This document shows, piece after piece, positions 41,809 through 52,480 of a stretch of DNA of 64,000 nt. The translations under genes were made by a program, and so were the position numbers. The stretch comes from Selaginella moellendorffii (Eukaryota > Streptophyta > Lycopodiopsida > Selaginellales > Selaginellaceae): NCBI RefSeq assembly GCF_000143415.4, contig NW_003314287.1:1776400-1840399 (forward strand), written 5' to 3'. The notes below the pieces were generated by a model. It searched no databases. It was given only the letters and a program-made list of their open reading frames with translations, and had not been told where the DNA came from. The stretch's first letter is position 1; the number at the start of each line of letters is the position of its first letter.

Positions 41809-43101
41809 ATGGAGGGAATGCTGCTGCTCCTTGGTCTTCCGGTGCTGTTTGCGCTCATCGCCATTGCCTTTTGGAGTCTCTATGGCCGATTTTCTCCAAA
41901 ATCTTCGAGCGCGGTAAGTTTGAGATCGGTTTGGAGCTATAGTAATCGAGATTTTCTGCTTGGCAGGTCTCCGATGATCCTGTTGCTAATGATTCTGGCG
42001 CGTCGTCGAGCCGCAGCGCTGGAATCACGGCAGGGAGCCGGAGAATGCGACGCAGGCCCGTCGCAGCAGCGTCATCGTCCACCAACGGAGGAGGTATGAC
42101 ATTTGGATTCTCTCCGCTTTCACCGATCGTGAGAGTTTTGGATAGATGAAGAAGGGGAATTGGAAGAAGACGGCGAAGAGATAGGCTACTACACGGCCAA
42201 GAGCTCGAAGAAACGAGAGCAAAAGAAACAAGACAAAGAAGCACGCAAGCAGGTCTGGAAAAGTTTGCCATACTTTGTAGAGTAAATTCCATTTCTTTTG
42301 CTTAGGCCGAGTCTGCCGCTCGAGATCATAAGAGGGAGAAGCAAGACAGGCACGCAGAGTTACGACGACGCAAAGATGAAGAGCGTGAGGCTGAAGAGCA
42401 AAGGAAGGTAATGCGAAGTATCATCGATTAGCATGGAATAAACTTACGCTTCTCTATCAGGAGGAGGAGCTGAAAATGCAAAAGGAGAAAGAGGAGGTTG
42501 CTGCTGTCGAAGAGTTTGATATGTGGAAGGGATCGTTCTCTGTGGACACAGAAGGCACATCCGGCGAGAACACGCAGGAAGGCCAGAGCCTTATCAACGA
42601 CTTCGTTGATTTCATCAAGGTTTGATACTGTGCTTTGTTTGTGGTTCTTGCTTACTCTTCCTTGTTTCAGAATCACAAGTGCGTAGCTTTGGAAGACTTA
42701 GCCGCGGAGTTCCACTTGCGTACGCAGGTAAGTATCTCAATGTAACTTATGGTTAGTGGTTCTCTTTATGGACTGCGCAGGAATGTATCGACCGGATAAT
42801 ATCCTTGGAACAAATGGGTGAGTCTCTTTGTTTCTGCGTTGTGCTCTTGAAAAGAGTTTGAGGTTTTCCAGGGCGATTGTCTGGTGTGATGGACGATCGA
42901 GGGAAGTTCATTTACATCTCTCCGGAGGAAATGAAAGCGGTGGCGGATTACATAAAGCGAGAAGGCAGAGTGAACATCTCACATCTGGCCAAGAAGTCCA
43001 ACGAATTTATCGACTTGGAACCAAAACAGCAAGAGGTCGTCTTGGGGGACTTGGACGATCCCTTCCACTACGATACGCCTCAAGCGGTCACAGTGGCTTG
43101 A
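41809..43101 (+). CDS. DDRGK1: DDRGK domain protein 1 (UFBP1), UFMylation adaptor
   Basis: Seven or so exons. The N-terminus is an ER membrane anchor (MEGMLLLLGLPVLFALIAIA), then a disordered Arg/Ser-rich part, then a highly charged helix (REQKKQDKEARKQAESAARD; DEEREAEEQRKEEELKMQKE). The C-terminal PCI/winged-helix part has SLINDFVDFIKNHKCVALED, ECIDRIISLEQMGRLSGVMD and the namesake DDRGKFIYIS, and ends FHYDTPQAVTVA. DDRGK1 recruits the UFL1 ligase at the ER surface for UFM1 conjugation, mainly of ribosomes, and supports ER-phagy. The start at 41809 gives the anchor directly. Confidence 0.93.
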
Positions 43102-43329
43102 AGAAAGAGAGCTTCTTCGAGCCTGGTGAGAGACGTAGACGTAAACGAAACATGTACGGACGATGTCCCGTGAACTATAAACCTTTTGCCGTACATCGTC
43201 ACGGCCTGACTTGGCACATTTTGATAGCTTATGTGGCGCCCGCCTCGCCCAGGGGCGCTCACCGCCAAACAGTCATAACCACTCCATCTCTCTCGTTCTT
43301 CTCCGGCAGTAGCATTTCTCGTCGCCACC

Positions 43330-46300
43330 ATGAAGTCCCGCCAGTCCACCCCCGAGTTCCAGGATCTCGAGAACCAGCCTGGGTTGGCCAACTATGCCTC
43401 GCAGGATAGCGGATCAAAGTCTTCCACGTCCAAGGTATGGTTGCTCTCTCCATTCATTGGTTTCAAAGAAGTAAAACTTTCTTCTTTTCTTGGCTTCAGC
43501 AGCGTCCCAAGAGGAAAAGCCGGGTTTTGCGAGAACGCCAACAGCAAGACTCGTGTGATACACACAGTAAGCATTTTCTTTCTTCTCTGTTCGTTTTCCT
43601 TTCCTTTCGGTTTTCTTTTTAATGTCGTCGTAACAAACGTAGGAATTGAGGAGCGGGAAGTTCTGTTTGACATCACCGTGGAGGTGGAGGATGACAGGGA
43701 GGTGCATATTCAGATGAAAGAGGGTGACTCGGCCGAGCAAATTGCTTCCAAGTTTTGTCATGATCAAAATCTTCCCAGCCAGCTTGTTTTACCGCTGACT
43801 GAACACATCAACAAAATAAGGTGAGCACGTCTTTCTAGTGGAAACCTTACATTTCTCCTCTTCTTTGTGTGTAGCAATTTCAATGATGATCATTGTTGTC
43901 GGTACATTGGACCCGACTACGGTCGTGAGCTCGAGGATGAATACTTGTTCTCCAAACGGAGGATCCAGAAGGAATCCGGAAAATATACATCCAGAAGATT
44001 TCATTCCAGGCCAGAAAGGCCATTTAAACACGAGCGAAAACCGAAGAAGGATCTCAAGCGCAAGCAACGGGCGTTTTCGGAGAGACTTATGTCGTGCACA
44101 TTCACGAGCGCGGCCAAGCTTATTCCTCAGCCTCCCAAAAAGAAGAAAGTTGTTGTCCGGCTCTCAGACAAGCAGGTATTTGGAGCCTCGTGTTTTCGCT
44201 AAACTTTGACGGCCTGAGTCTCTTACTTTACACTGCTTACAGTAGAGAGCTCTATGTGCGCGCTTGCATGGCGAATATGAGCTCTACCACCGAAGACGAG
44301 AGGAAGAAAGGCGGTCCTATGAGGATTTCCACGAGCAGCAGCTTAAGAAGAAAAGGCCCGTGTTCTCAAAGGTAAGCACTTACATGTTTTTACGTCTTCT
44401 GAACATCTAAGTTCTGTTTTCCAGGGATCCAGGAAAATAATGAAAGTAAGGGAGTTAGCGGCCAAACACTTTCAAAACTACGGGGAGCTTCTTTACAGAG
44501 AGGCTATACTTGCCATTCAGCACAGGGAGAAGATTTATGAATGCCGACAAAAGGAACTTAAAAAATCTGAAATGGAAGGAGTAACCGGGAGCCCCGCAAT
44601 CAGGTACTTGAAACCGACTCTAATACGATGTCGAGATGCTATTTTTCTTTTTCTTTTCATTGATTCGTGCAGTAAGCTGGCAAGAAACCTTAAACGCAAA
44701 GCAGGAGAAGTTTGGGAGCGGCTCCAGAGCACCAGGCGGTCGGAGAGTCGCTTGCAAAGTTTGAGGGAACAGGTTCATCCATCGTTTTTTTCTTTGATTT
44801 TTGTTAGAACTGGGATCTTTTCAGACTGCCGATCTCGAAGTGATGGAGTGCACTTTCAAGCCTCGTGTGAATTCCTCGGGGCTTGATATTAAAGAGATCA
44901 GCCACGGTACTGTTTCTCGGTTCGACTTACTGTTTTGGGACGCTGAGTCTCGTAAAAAGCGTCAGGAAAAGTACATGCTGTGGTATCCTGATGGGTACGT
45001 CTTCATCTTCAAACTTCTTTTTTCAGTTTCATATAGTTTTGTCCTTGGCATGCAGCATTACTTTCCGACCCGAAGTTAATCGGCCGTGTTGCCAAGAACC
45101 AGAATCAAGGCCAGACAGCGCTAGTTCAGCCTATAGTAAGATCAAGAAAGCATCACGCGATCCCTCAGTTTTTTCGAGGCTTCTGGATTATGCTGCCAGA
45201 TTGACCGGCAGAAGGCAGAAGGAGCGCGAGGAGGAACTCGTTGATCCTTCAACGGGGCAAAAACTGTTCACTCCTCTCACTGGGCGGGGTCCTCGAAACA
45301 TAAAGGTAGTACAAAAGTTTCTATCAGTTAATAACAAGAATTTTTCTGTTGGTTGCAGCGAAATGAAAAATCTTTGCCTATTGGAGAGTTTCTCTACAAT
45401 CTCGATGTTGCTGCCAGGGCTAAGGAGGAGGCTTTGGAAGAAAATATTAATCGAGTCTGGATAAACCTCTCCAATCACCATTACGTCCTCAAAAAATCTG
45501 AAACATTGGCTGTACGGTTCGAGCAGCGGAATTTCCAACAGCTGTTTGGCTATTTAGACGATGACAAGGTACTCACTGCCCCTTGTCGTTTAGAGCTTCA
45601 TAAGCGATGTTGTTGTTTGTGGCAGGATGGCTACGTAGAGCTAGCAACAGCCGAAACAAAAGATCTCAAGGAAGACGTGGCCTTGAACATCGCAGAAGCT
45701 AGAAAGATGGGCTCGGAAGCCGAAAGACCTCTACCATTTCAAAAGTTTGTGGATCTCATGCTAACCGTACAGGTATAGTTTAGATTCTTGGAATTGCTTA
45801 TGTTGCCTCTAATTTGATTCTTTCCAGAGAAAGCGAAAAGGATTGCACATGCTTCTATCGAGCTGGAGAAGAAAGACGGCTGAGAGATTCTCATTTGAGA
45901 GGAAAATGAACCAAAAATCTCGGAAGCTGGCTGCTCGTAAGAGAGACTTCAGGTAAGCTTTTTTCTTCTCCACTTGAGTGCTTCTCTGAACTTCATGTTG
46001 CCAGCTCGAGGGACCAATGGTACAAGATAATCTTATCAGACAGGCAAAAAGTCCAGGAGAAAATCGAAGCCATGAGAAGGCAAAAAGAGTTGAAAGAGAT
46101 AAACCAGTGCACATTCAGCCCGGCAATCCTTGGTGGCCCAGGCAAAAGCCGGTTCAGGGTATGTATGTCTTTCGAAAACTACTAATGCCAAAATTTCTCG
46201 TGCCAGAATCCCAAGTTCGTCAATGACGTGCGCGTCCAAGAACACGGACAAGATGATGTACACGGCTACATCATCAAGGAGACGCAACTCCACGGTCCTG

Positions 46301-46792
46301 GTAAACTTTCCGTCTCCTGATTCTTGGCACGTATTTGCCCGTCCTGAGGTCTATTTTCTTGCTGCATTGGCCTGTATGCTGCTTGGGTAGTGTGAAGCTT
46401 CTCTTGCTTGCATCACACAGGAGTGAGTCGACTCGGACTTTCGAGCACAACTTACAAGTTGTGCTCCTCCCTTTGACTGAGATTTCATCTCAAAGATCAT
46501 CACGTTTTTCATCTTTTGTTTTTGGTCTGTGTTTCTTCTTTCTTCGTAATCAGGTCCAGAACCAACCAGCACTGCTGCTGCTACCACTCAACCAGAAAAC
46601 GGTGTTGGTGGCGGCTCAACATCAACCTCCTCCGGCTTTTTTAATGTCTGGAAGAGGTTTGTGGCTAAACCACCAGTGGAGGAAAAACTTCAAGTGACAG
46701 AACCCGTGTTAGAAAACTCATCGGAGAGTAGTGGTGGTGATGATCATTTTGATGATCCTGCTGCTTTTCTGAGTGGTATCCCTGAGCCATAG
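43330..46792 (+). CDS. Large charged protein with ciliary-type TFxP repeats and an EF-hand
   Basis: About 14 exons, roughly 850-900 aa. The N-terminus is basic, then comes a ubiquitin-like region (VLFDITVEVEDDREVHIQMK, EGDSAEQIASKFCHDQNLPS) of the type seen in many flagellar and protist proteins. Long Arg/Lys/Glu-rich helices follow, with the repeated signature (C)TFxPxV/I: MECTFKPRVN, ITFRPEVNRP and NQCTFSPAIL. One EF-hand-like loop DDDKDGYVELAT has Asp at 1, 3, 5 and Gly at 6 but Thr at 12. The C-terminus is Ser/Thr-rich and acidic. This architecture recalls basal-body and axonemal proteins, which fits a plant with flagellate sperm; that role is inference. A 3' UTR intron is likely after the stop. 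Confidence 0.7.
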
Positions 46793-47356
46793 GTGAGTTT
46801 TTCTTTCTTCTTTTGAGCTTTCTCTTGGCTTTCTTCTCTTGGTTTCCTCTTCCCCTTGACGTGCTTTGCTTGCCCAGCTGTTTTACGCAATTGTGGAGCA
46901 CAGTTTTGTTCCGGCAGCCATCCTGGGTAGAACCATTTCTTCCCCGGCCATAGTCTTTGTTTTTCCGTTTGTTTCTTTGTGCCTCTCCTCTCGATCTTAA
47001 GCTTTGTTTGTTCTTTTGGCGTTTCTCTTCTTCTTTTTTATCAGGGGTATCCGCCATCTCAGGAACAGGCCATGGCAAATAAGACTAGAGGTGTCATTTT
47101 GAGGCAGAGGACATGAAAACCCGGAAGTTTACACAACGTAGGTGCTTTGGAGAGATTCTTGTTTTGCCGAGGCTTGTAGCTAGTTTGCTTCCTGTAGCAA
47201 GCCACTCAGACAAAAATCTTCGAGTTGCAGCTCCAGGAGAAAAAAAAAAGTTAAAAAAAGTTAAAATCACATGTTTTTTTCCTTTGTAGTACCTTTGTTT
47301 CTTATAAATAAATAAAAACCATATTCAAGACACAAGAACCCTAAAGCTCTTCACCA
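46793..47356. other. 3' UTR with likely intron, and next promoter
   Basis: GTGAGT follows the preceding stop codon directly and a TTTTTTATCAG acceptor lies near 47040, suggesting an intron of about 250 bp in the 3' UTR. The remainder contains AT-rich sequence leading to the phosphoglycerate-mutase-like gene. Confidence 0.4.
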
Positions 47357-48577
47357 ATGGAGGGAGAATGGAAGACCGTCCACCTGGTATGTACTACAAA
47401 GCTATCAGAGGTAGCAAATAACCGTGATTTGATGTGATTAATAGCTGCGGCATGGTCATGGTTATCACAACCATGACATCGTGGCTCTGAATTTGGGCTT
47501 GCTCCATCGTTTGATCTTTGGTGGCGGATGGCGCCGTCTCTCAACGGACGTCATTTGGCGGCTGTGGCGTTCATTTTGCTACGTCCTGTCTAACCTCTTC
47601 TTCCAAGCCCAAGTTTCTGTTCTTAGCCCAGATAAAGTGGAGCACCTGGATGACCAGTTTGACGCTAGCCTTACGCCCACCGGCTGGAAACAGGTAAAGG
47701 TTTACGTGATAGTTTCTAGCTTTCGAATGACATGTTGTTTGCCAAAGGTTGTAGAGCGGGGTAAGCTAATTAGACAAACTGGGCTTTTCGACAAGGTCGA
47801 CTTGGTTGTGGTTTCTCCCATGACAAGGTATTGTTTAGAGATTTCCTTGTTGATCAATGGCGTGAGTTTATTGATTTACAGGACTTTGCAAACAGCCGCT
47901 GGTGTTTTTGGAGGCGGAGATGTCTACCATGATGATAGCAGTGAGCCACTGATTATGGTTAATGGAGTTGGGAAAACTCCATATCCGGGAGGGTCAATCT
48001 CAAGCCATGGATCGCCACCCTTTGTAACTAATGAGCTTTGCAGGGAGCATATAGTAAGAGCCTCGATGGTCTTTAAATCTTTTCTTGACAACTCTGTCCC
48101 TTGATTGATCAGGGAACCTCTCGAGCTGACCATAGGCGTGACATTAGCGTCTACAAGGGCCAATTTCCAGGAGTGGACTTTTCGCTCATCAAAGATAACG
48201 AGGATGTGCTCTGGAGGCCTGATGTTTCCGAGACAAACGATGAGATTCATCAGCGCATCAAAGAATTTCTTCAATGGCAAACTTTTGCAAAGCTTATACT
48301 TGGCTAGATTTTAACAGAATGTTGTCTTTCCAGGTTACTGAGCCGGGAAGAAAAGGAGATTGCCGTGGTTTCTCACTGTGGTTTCTTGTCTCGATTGGTA
48401 GACTTTAACAAGTATGGGATTTGCCCAGACCAAGTTCCCTCAAGGTACTTTTCATTTAGTCTAAGATTTGTGAGCCTAAACTTGTTCTTGCCATACAGCT
48501 TTGGCAATTGTGAGCTGCGGACTGTTAAGATTGGACTTGATCTTGAGCAAGAGCCCCAAGTTATGGTTCTCCACTGA
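47357..48577 (+). CDS. Phosphoglycerate-mutase-like protein (At5g64460 type)
   Basis: Multi-exon gene. Exon 1 encodes MEGEWKTVHL, joined to LRHGHGYHN with the family's phosphate-binding RHG motif. The following part contains LTPTGWKQ, KVDLVVVSPMTR, TLQTAAGVFGGGD, PPFVTNELCREH, GQFPGVDFSLIKDNEDVLW, then the second catalytic His in EIAVVSHCGFL, and ends CELRTVKIGLD. This matches the plant histidine-phosphatase-superfamily group annotated as phosphoglycerate-mutase-like; substrate and compartment are not established. The exon near 47550-47640 is the least certain; one small intron may lie inside it. Confidence 0.83.
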
Positions 48578-48918
48578 TAATAATTCAATCGCCTACACTC
48601 TGTTCTTTCGCAATATGGTGTTAAAGTTTCGAGCTCTTCGCTGTTTGTTCCTCACTGGCGGGCACGGCATTCTTAGTTTCTGGAAGATTTTAAACTGCGT
48701 CAACTTCCTACGAGTCTGCGCCATTGACTAAAAATCGACGGGGGAATCTTAATTTTCTTGAGCGCTGTGATTCAGTGCGCATGAGGATCTGTGAACCATG
48801 AATGCAGTACTGTGCGAATTCTTCTTCTGGAGATCAAACACCTACCTGTGGCTTCCTCTTGTAAGTAAGTAGCGTCCTGATCCGTTGATCTTGTCGATCT
48901 CAACGCAGAAAAGTAGAG

Positions 48919-49773
48919 ATGGTGGCCGGTCTCTTGATCTTCTGGCTTCTAGTCATCGGCACCGGGTGCCAATCCCTCCAAGAACATGATCGCAACGCCA
49001 GTGTCTATGGATCACGCAAGGAAGACTTCGTTCCAACGTATGGCGGCGGCGGCGGTGGAAAGCCAGCAACCCGAGATGGAGGCTCGCCATCAGACGGTAA
49101 CGGTGGCGGCAGTGGCAGCGATGGTGGCGGTGGCACAGTTCCATTCACAGGTTCACCTCTTCCACCGTTTAATGGAGGAGGCGGCGGCAGTGGCGGTGGA
49201 GGTGGGGGTGGTGGCAGCGGTGGAGGAGGTGGTGGCAGTGGCGGCAGTGGCGGCGGAGGAGCACCCGGTGGCACAATCCCGTTTATTGGAGGCTCTCCGC
49301 CGTCTGGAACGGCTCCAGTCAATCCAGCTCCCACTGGAGGCTGCACTTGTTTGTAAGTATCTTTCCATTCTCTTCGATTGTTTCGTTTCGATCGTTCCAT
49401 TTTGTTTCGTTCCATTTGTTTCGATTCCAGCTTCTGGGCGAATCACCCTCAGCTGTGGCCGCCATTCCTCACCATCTTCTCCAGCGTCGCGGCCATCTTC
49501 CAGGGGATCTCTCCCCGCGTCTTCGGCCCAGGGATGACGCTGCTCGCGGCCCTGCGCAACAATCGCACGGATCCATTCTCGCAGCTTCTCCGCGAGGGCA
49601 CGGCGGCGCTCCTCAACTCGTATGCGCACAAGAACTTCCCGTATTCCTCCCAGTACGTCAAGGCGCGCTTCAACTCGGGCCTCGTCTCCAGGAAAGCCGC
49701 CGCTCTCCAGGCCGCCAAGTTCGCTCGCATCAACGGTGGCTATGGCGGAAAGCTAGACTACTGCTTCTTCTAG
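48919..49773 (+). CDS. Glycine-rich secreted protein, PDF1-like C-terminal domain
   Basis: Two exons (48919-49352 and 49431-49773) give 258 aa. A signal peptide (MVAGLLIFWLLVIGTGCQ) is followed by a Gly/Ser-rich low-complexity region (residues about 45-130, long GGGGS runs) with two imperfect PFTGSP / PFIGGSP repeats. The Cys-containing C-terminal domain has CTCFFWANHPQLWP, AALRNNRTDPFSQLLREGTA and ALLNSYAHKNFPYSSQYVKA. This resembles Arabidopsis and cotton PROTODERMAL FACTOR 1, a cell-wall protein of the epidermis, whose N-terminal part is proline-rich rather than glycine-rich. Likely extracellular. Confidence 0.8.
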
Positions 49774-50204
49774 CAACAGATTAGTTGGTCAATGGTGGTC
49801 AGTTCTAGCAACAGTGATAGTCAATTTATAGTCAACAAAGTCAAGGCTTAAAGTCAGGCTTAGAAATAAACATTTTATTCTTTTGGGCGGATAGCCTAAC
49901 TGCTGCCGATTTGGCAACTAAACGAAACCAACGGCTGAGATTTGCTAGAGCTTAGCCTTTTTTTCCTTCTCTCTGTCTTGGTTCTTTCTCTAGGGAGCTG
50001 TCGCAACGAGCGGGAGCGCGCCAATGGATTTTAGGTCTAGCGCGTGAGAGAGGAAGGCGAGCTCGCGCGGGCGCAAGGTAGTAATCCAGCGCTTTCCTTC
50101 CTTTCTTCTCTCCTGCGCTGATGTTGCTGGCTCTTGCTCGCTCGGATGATCTAGGGCTTTGAAATCTTGTGATTGGAGCTGGAATCCGGGCAATCGGCGA
50201 CGAG
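49774..50204. other. Promoter of the pseudokinase gene
   Basis: About 430 bp between the PDF1-like stop and the next ATG. It contains CCAACGGCTGAGATTT (about 49929), resembling a mitosis-specific activator core, and a pyrimidine-rich leader. No gene is seen. Confidence 0.3.
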
Positions 50205-52255
50205 ATGGGAGGCGATTCCAAGCAGGAGCCGGGGGTTTCCAAGCAGGTAGCGGACCCGCTGTTCGACGAGGAGGAGGATTACGAGCCGTTTGAGGCGATT
50301 CCGCCGCTCAATCAGCCCCAGACGATCATCCGGCCCGAGGATCTCACCCTCAAGCACCGGATTGGCCGCGGCCCTTTCGGGGATGTCTGGCTCGCCACGA
50401 TTCACAGCCATCGCGAGGAATTTGATGAGTTCCACGAGGTGGCTGTGAAAATGCTGCCCGCCATCTCCGAGGATCACATCCGCGGCTTCACAAGTAAGCT
50501 CGAGAAAATCTTTTCTATCTCGCAAGGGGCTTCTTCCGTCACTTGGCCTAGGGGACTAACTATGAAAAATGGAAAGGTTGGTTGGTTTGTGGCACACGCT
50601 GTTGAATCGTTCTAAGCTCGATCTCTCTTTTTTTTTTTCTCACTGCAGGCTTGCGTGATCACCAAGTTTTTCGAGCTTTCAATCGGCGACAAAATGGCAC
50701 GGCTGCCAGGAAATTCTATTCCTCTCGCGGATGCTCTACGGTACTGTTTTTGTTTGCTACCTAGTTTATGCGTGCTAGCGGTCTTTCTAAAGCAAAATAA
50801 TTCTTCTCTGTTTCTTTCTTTCAGCTATGGCGTCAACCTGGCTCAAGGTGTTTTGGACTTGCACTCTCGTGGAATTACGGCTCTCAACCTTAAGCCTTTC
50901 AACTTCCTTCTGGACGAGCACGATCAGGCTGTCTTGGGGGAGTTTGGCATTCCATTCCTTCTCATGGACGCGATATCCAGCGATGGTCCTCTCGTGTGGC
51001 TGGGAACTCCGAACTATATGGCCCCCGAGCAGTGGGAGCCCAAGCTGAGGGGACCGGTGTCTTACGAGACGGACTCGTGGGGGTTCGCTTGCAGCTTCAT
51101 AGAGATGCTGACGGGAGTTAAGCCTTGGAACACCATGTCGCCCAGTGAGATCTTCCATGCCGTCGTTGAAAAGGGGGACAAGCCTGTAGTTCCAAGCGGC
51201 CTGCCGATAGCTCTCACGAGGATGCTGACGAGCTGCCTGGCATCCGATCGCCGTGATCGTCCAACGTTCACAGAGATTATGTCCGTGCTACGGAGGTAAA
51301 GCAAGCTTCCACTTTAAAGTTGATTTACGAACTTAGCTCTCTTGCTTGCAGTCCGAATGTGCTTCTCAAGGAAGCGGACTGGGTGGTCGTTGCTGACAAG
51401 TCATTCAAGCAAGGCTCAAAGATTGGAGTTGTGAAGAAGATGAAGGGACTGGAGTCTGCTCTGGTCCAGTTCTGTGATAAGCCAGAGGAGCCCGTGGAGT
51501 ATACCGGACTTTTAAAGTGCAGCCCCTGGAGGAACGCCTTCCAAATTGGAGACACGGTGAAGCTCAAGCCGTCCGTCGCCGTTCCGCGCTTTGCATGGAA
51601 CCAGCAGCAGGCAGATGCTGAAGGCTCGGTGATCGAGATCGACAAGGACAACGCTGTTTTCCTGGTCAAGTTCCAGGACTCTGGAGAGACTTTCAAGGCC
51701 GATCCAGCAGAGATACAACATGTCTGTGGCGGTATCGTCGCCGGCGACTGGGTCCGTGTCCGCGAAGGCTGGTCGACTGAAGGAAGCGGACGATCGCCAT
51801 CCAACGTGGGGATAGTTCACAAGATACTCAAGAACGGGCTCGTCCGTGCCGCGTTTCTGGGACTGGAGACGCTGTGGGAAGGACCACCAAACAAGCTGGT
51901 GAAGGCCTCTCCCTTCCAAGCCGGGCAGTTCGTGAGGCTCAAGAACGAGGTGGTGGAGCCGAGATTCGAGTGGCCGGTGAAGAACAACCATGGCTGGGAG
52001 ACCGGCAAGATAAGCCGTGTTCTTCCAAACGGCTCGCTGGTGGTGGACTTTCCGGGGCGGCTTTGGAACAGGAAATGCTACTGGGCCGACGCGGAGGAAG
52101 TGGAGATAGTCCGGCTCAACGATTGCAACGGGGTTGTGCAGAAGTACGAGCATCTCCAGGCGATGCATTGGGCGATCGGGCCAGCGTTGTGCCTCCTGGG
52201 ATTTCTAGCTGCCGTGAGAGTTGGCGGGATGGTGATCCGACCGTTTAGAGGTGGT

Positions 52256-52295
<40 letters not shown>

Positions 52296-52480
52296 ATGGT
52301 GGCGAGAGGAAGAAGAGTATGGAAGGATCATCGTCGTCTTCGCCATCGTCATCTGTCGCAGCTGCAAATGCGGAACGCCAGATCACTCAGTTCATGGGGG
52401 ATTCGAAGGGAAATTCCCTGTGGCTCCCTCCAGCTGTTGCAAGCTATCTCTTCAAAGAAGGTGGAAACGCGAGCTCGTGA
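50205..52480 (+). CDS. Tail-anchored pseudokinase with SH3-like (KEG/HERC2-type) repeats
   Basis: Four exons (50205-50576, 50649-50740, 50825-51295, 51352-52480) give 687 aa. The kinase-like domain (about 45-310) keeps a glycine loop GRGPFGDVW and VAVKM, but the catalytic loop reads ITALNLKPFNFLL (HRD Asp replaced) and the DFG site reads GEFG (Asp to Glu); APE is kept in MAPEQW. So it is probably inactive. Three repeats of the KEG/MIB-HERC2 SH3-like type follow (GDTVKLKPSVAVPRFAW, GDWVRVREGW, GQFVRLKNEVVEPRFEW). A hydrophobic segment (WAIGPALCLLGFLAAVRVG), a polyglycine run and a Ser-rich tail end the protein. Close plant homologues share the altered motifs (from memory). A regulatory or scaffold role at a membrane is likely. 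Confidence 0.85.

Noticed and set aside
49160-49270. GGN-rich tract as a stand-alone microsatellite or CRISPR-like array
   Set aside because: It is in frame inside the glycine-rich protein and keeps the coding phase; no spacer structure.
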